From contig PLSY01000425.1 of assembly GCA_003164275.1 (NCBI GenBank), forward strand, positions 1 to 13,964: 13,964 nt of DNA, read 5' to 3'. The notes under the pieces were generated by a model that did not search any database, was not told the origin of the DNA, and was given only the letters and a program-made list of their open reading frames with translations. Below, piece after piece: positions 13,923 through 13,964 of the stretch. Numbering within the stretch: position 1 is the stretch's first letter; each line of letters opens with the position of its first letter. The translations under genes and the position numbers were made by a program. This DNA comes from Acidimicrobiaceae bacterium. GTDB lineage: Bacteria; Actinomycetota; Acidimicrobiia; Acidimicrobiales; RAAP-2.

Positions 13923-13964
13923 GGGCCGTTAGCTCATCGGGTAGAGCAGGGGACTTTTAATCCC
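13923..13964 (+). tRNA. tRNA-Lys (anticodon TTT), 5' part, cut by window end
   Basis: GGGCCGT opens the acceptor stem at 13923. A D-arm with TAGCTCATCGGGTAGAGC follows, then an anticodon stem GGGGA (13949-13953) and a loop CTTTTAA (13954-13960) with anticodon TTT at 13956-13958. The opposite stem strand TCCC reaches the last base. The variable loop, T-arm and 3' end lie outside. Loop position 33 is T, as required. The identity follows from the anticodon and the typical bacterial tRNA-Lys D- and anticodon-arm sequence. Confidence 0.92.

Noticed and set aside
13923..13964. tRNA-Lys as an attachment site for an integrated element
   Set aside because: No integrase, no duplicated tRNA 3' end in the window, and the tRNA's 3' end is not visible.

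Overview
The window is GC-rich DNA from what is most likely an actinobacterium. The signs are strong G/C third-position bias, GTG starts, 1- and 4-base gene overlaps, an RsiG-type anti-sigma factor, and a nickel superoxide dismutase with its own maturation protease. A filamentous or Acidimicrobiia-like lineage is possible, but that is inference. I see no transposase, integrase, phage gene or CRISPR array.

Positions 1-1711 are a regulatory and oxidative-stress block. On the minus strand, sodX (Ni-SOD propeptide protease), an rsiG homologue with a c-di-GMP-binding signature, and the N-terminus of an XRE regulator are overlapped head to tail. sodN (Ni-SOD) is transcribed divergently from sodX, across a GC-rich hairpin and a 13-bp tandem repeat.

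Positions 1843-6886 look like a catabolic operon. Five minus-strand genes encode, in transcription order, a zinc-type alcohol dehydrogenase, an HSL-type alpha/beta hydrolase, a classical SDR, an NTF2/SnoaL-like protein and a luciferase-like flavin monooxygenase. The first three overlap by 4 bases. A TetR regulator diverges from the operon. The set would suit conversion of a hydrophobic ester, alcohol or ketone; the substrate cannot be read from sequence.

Positions 7007-10397 hold a second SDR of the same subfamily, a secreted branched-chain-amino-acid-type solute-binding protein without its transporter, and a divergent 3-hydroxyisobutyrate-dehydrogenase-like oxidoreductase. The 304-bp gap between the last two contains the most striking non-coding structure in the window: three GAGACC/GGTCTC elements in alternating orientation at about 41-44 bp steps. 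The central one can pair with either neighbour. A 12-bp perfect palindrome lies closer to the oxidoreductase.

Positions 10398-11162 are a 765-bp stretch with no convincing gene but several inverted repeats. After it come a DksA/TraR-type C4 zinc-finger protein, a divergent SufS-like cysteine desulfurase, a GNAT acetyltransferase, and the 5' half of a tRNA-Lys(UUU) cut by the window end.

No single block is clearly a new defence or biosynthetic system. The best leads are the rsiG-sodX linkage, the switch-like leader at 9260-9350 and the TetR-flanked operon.
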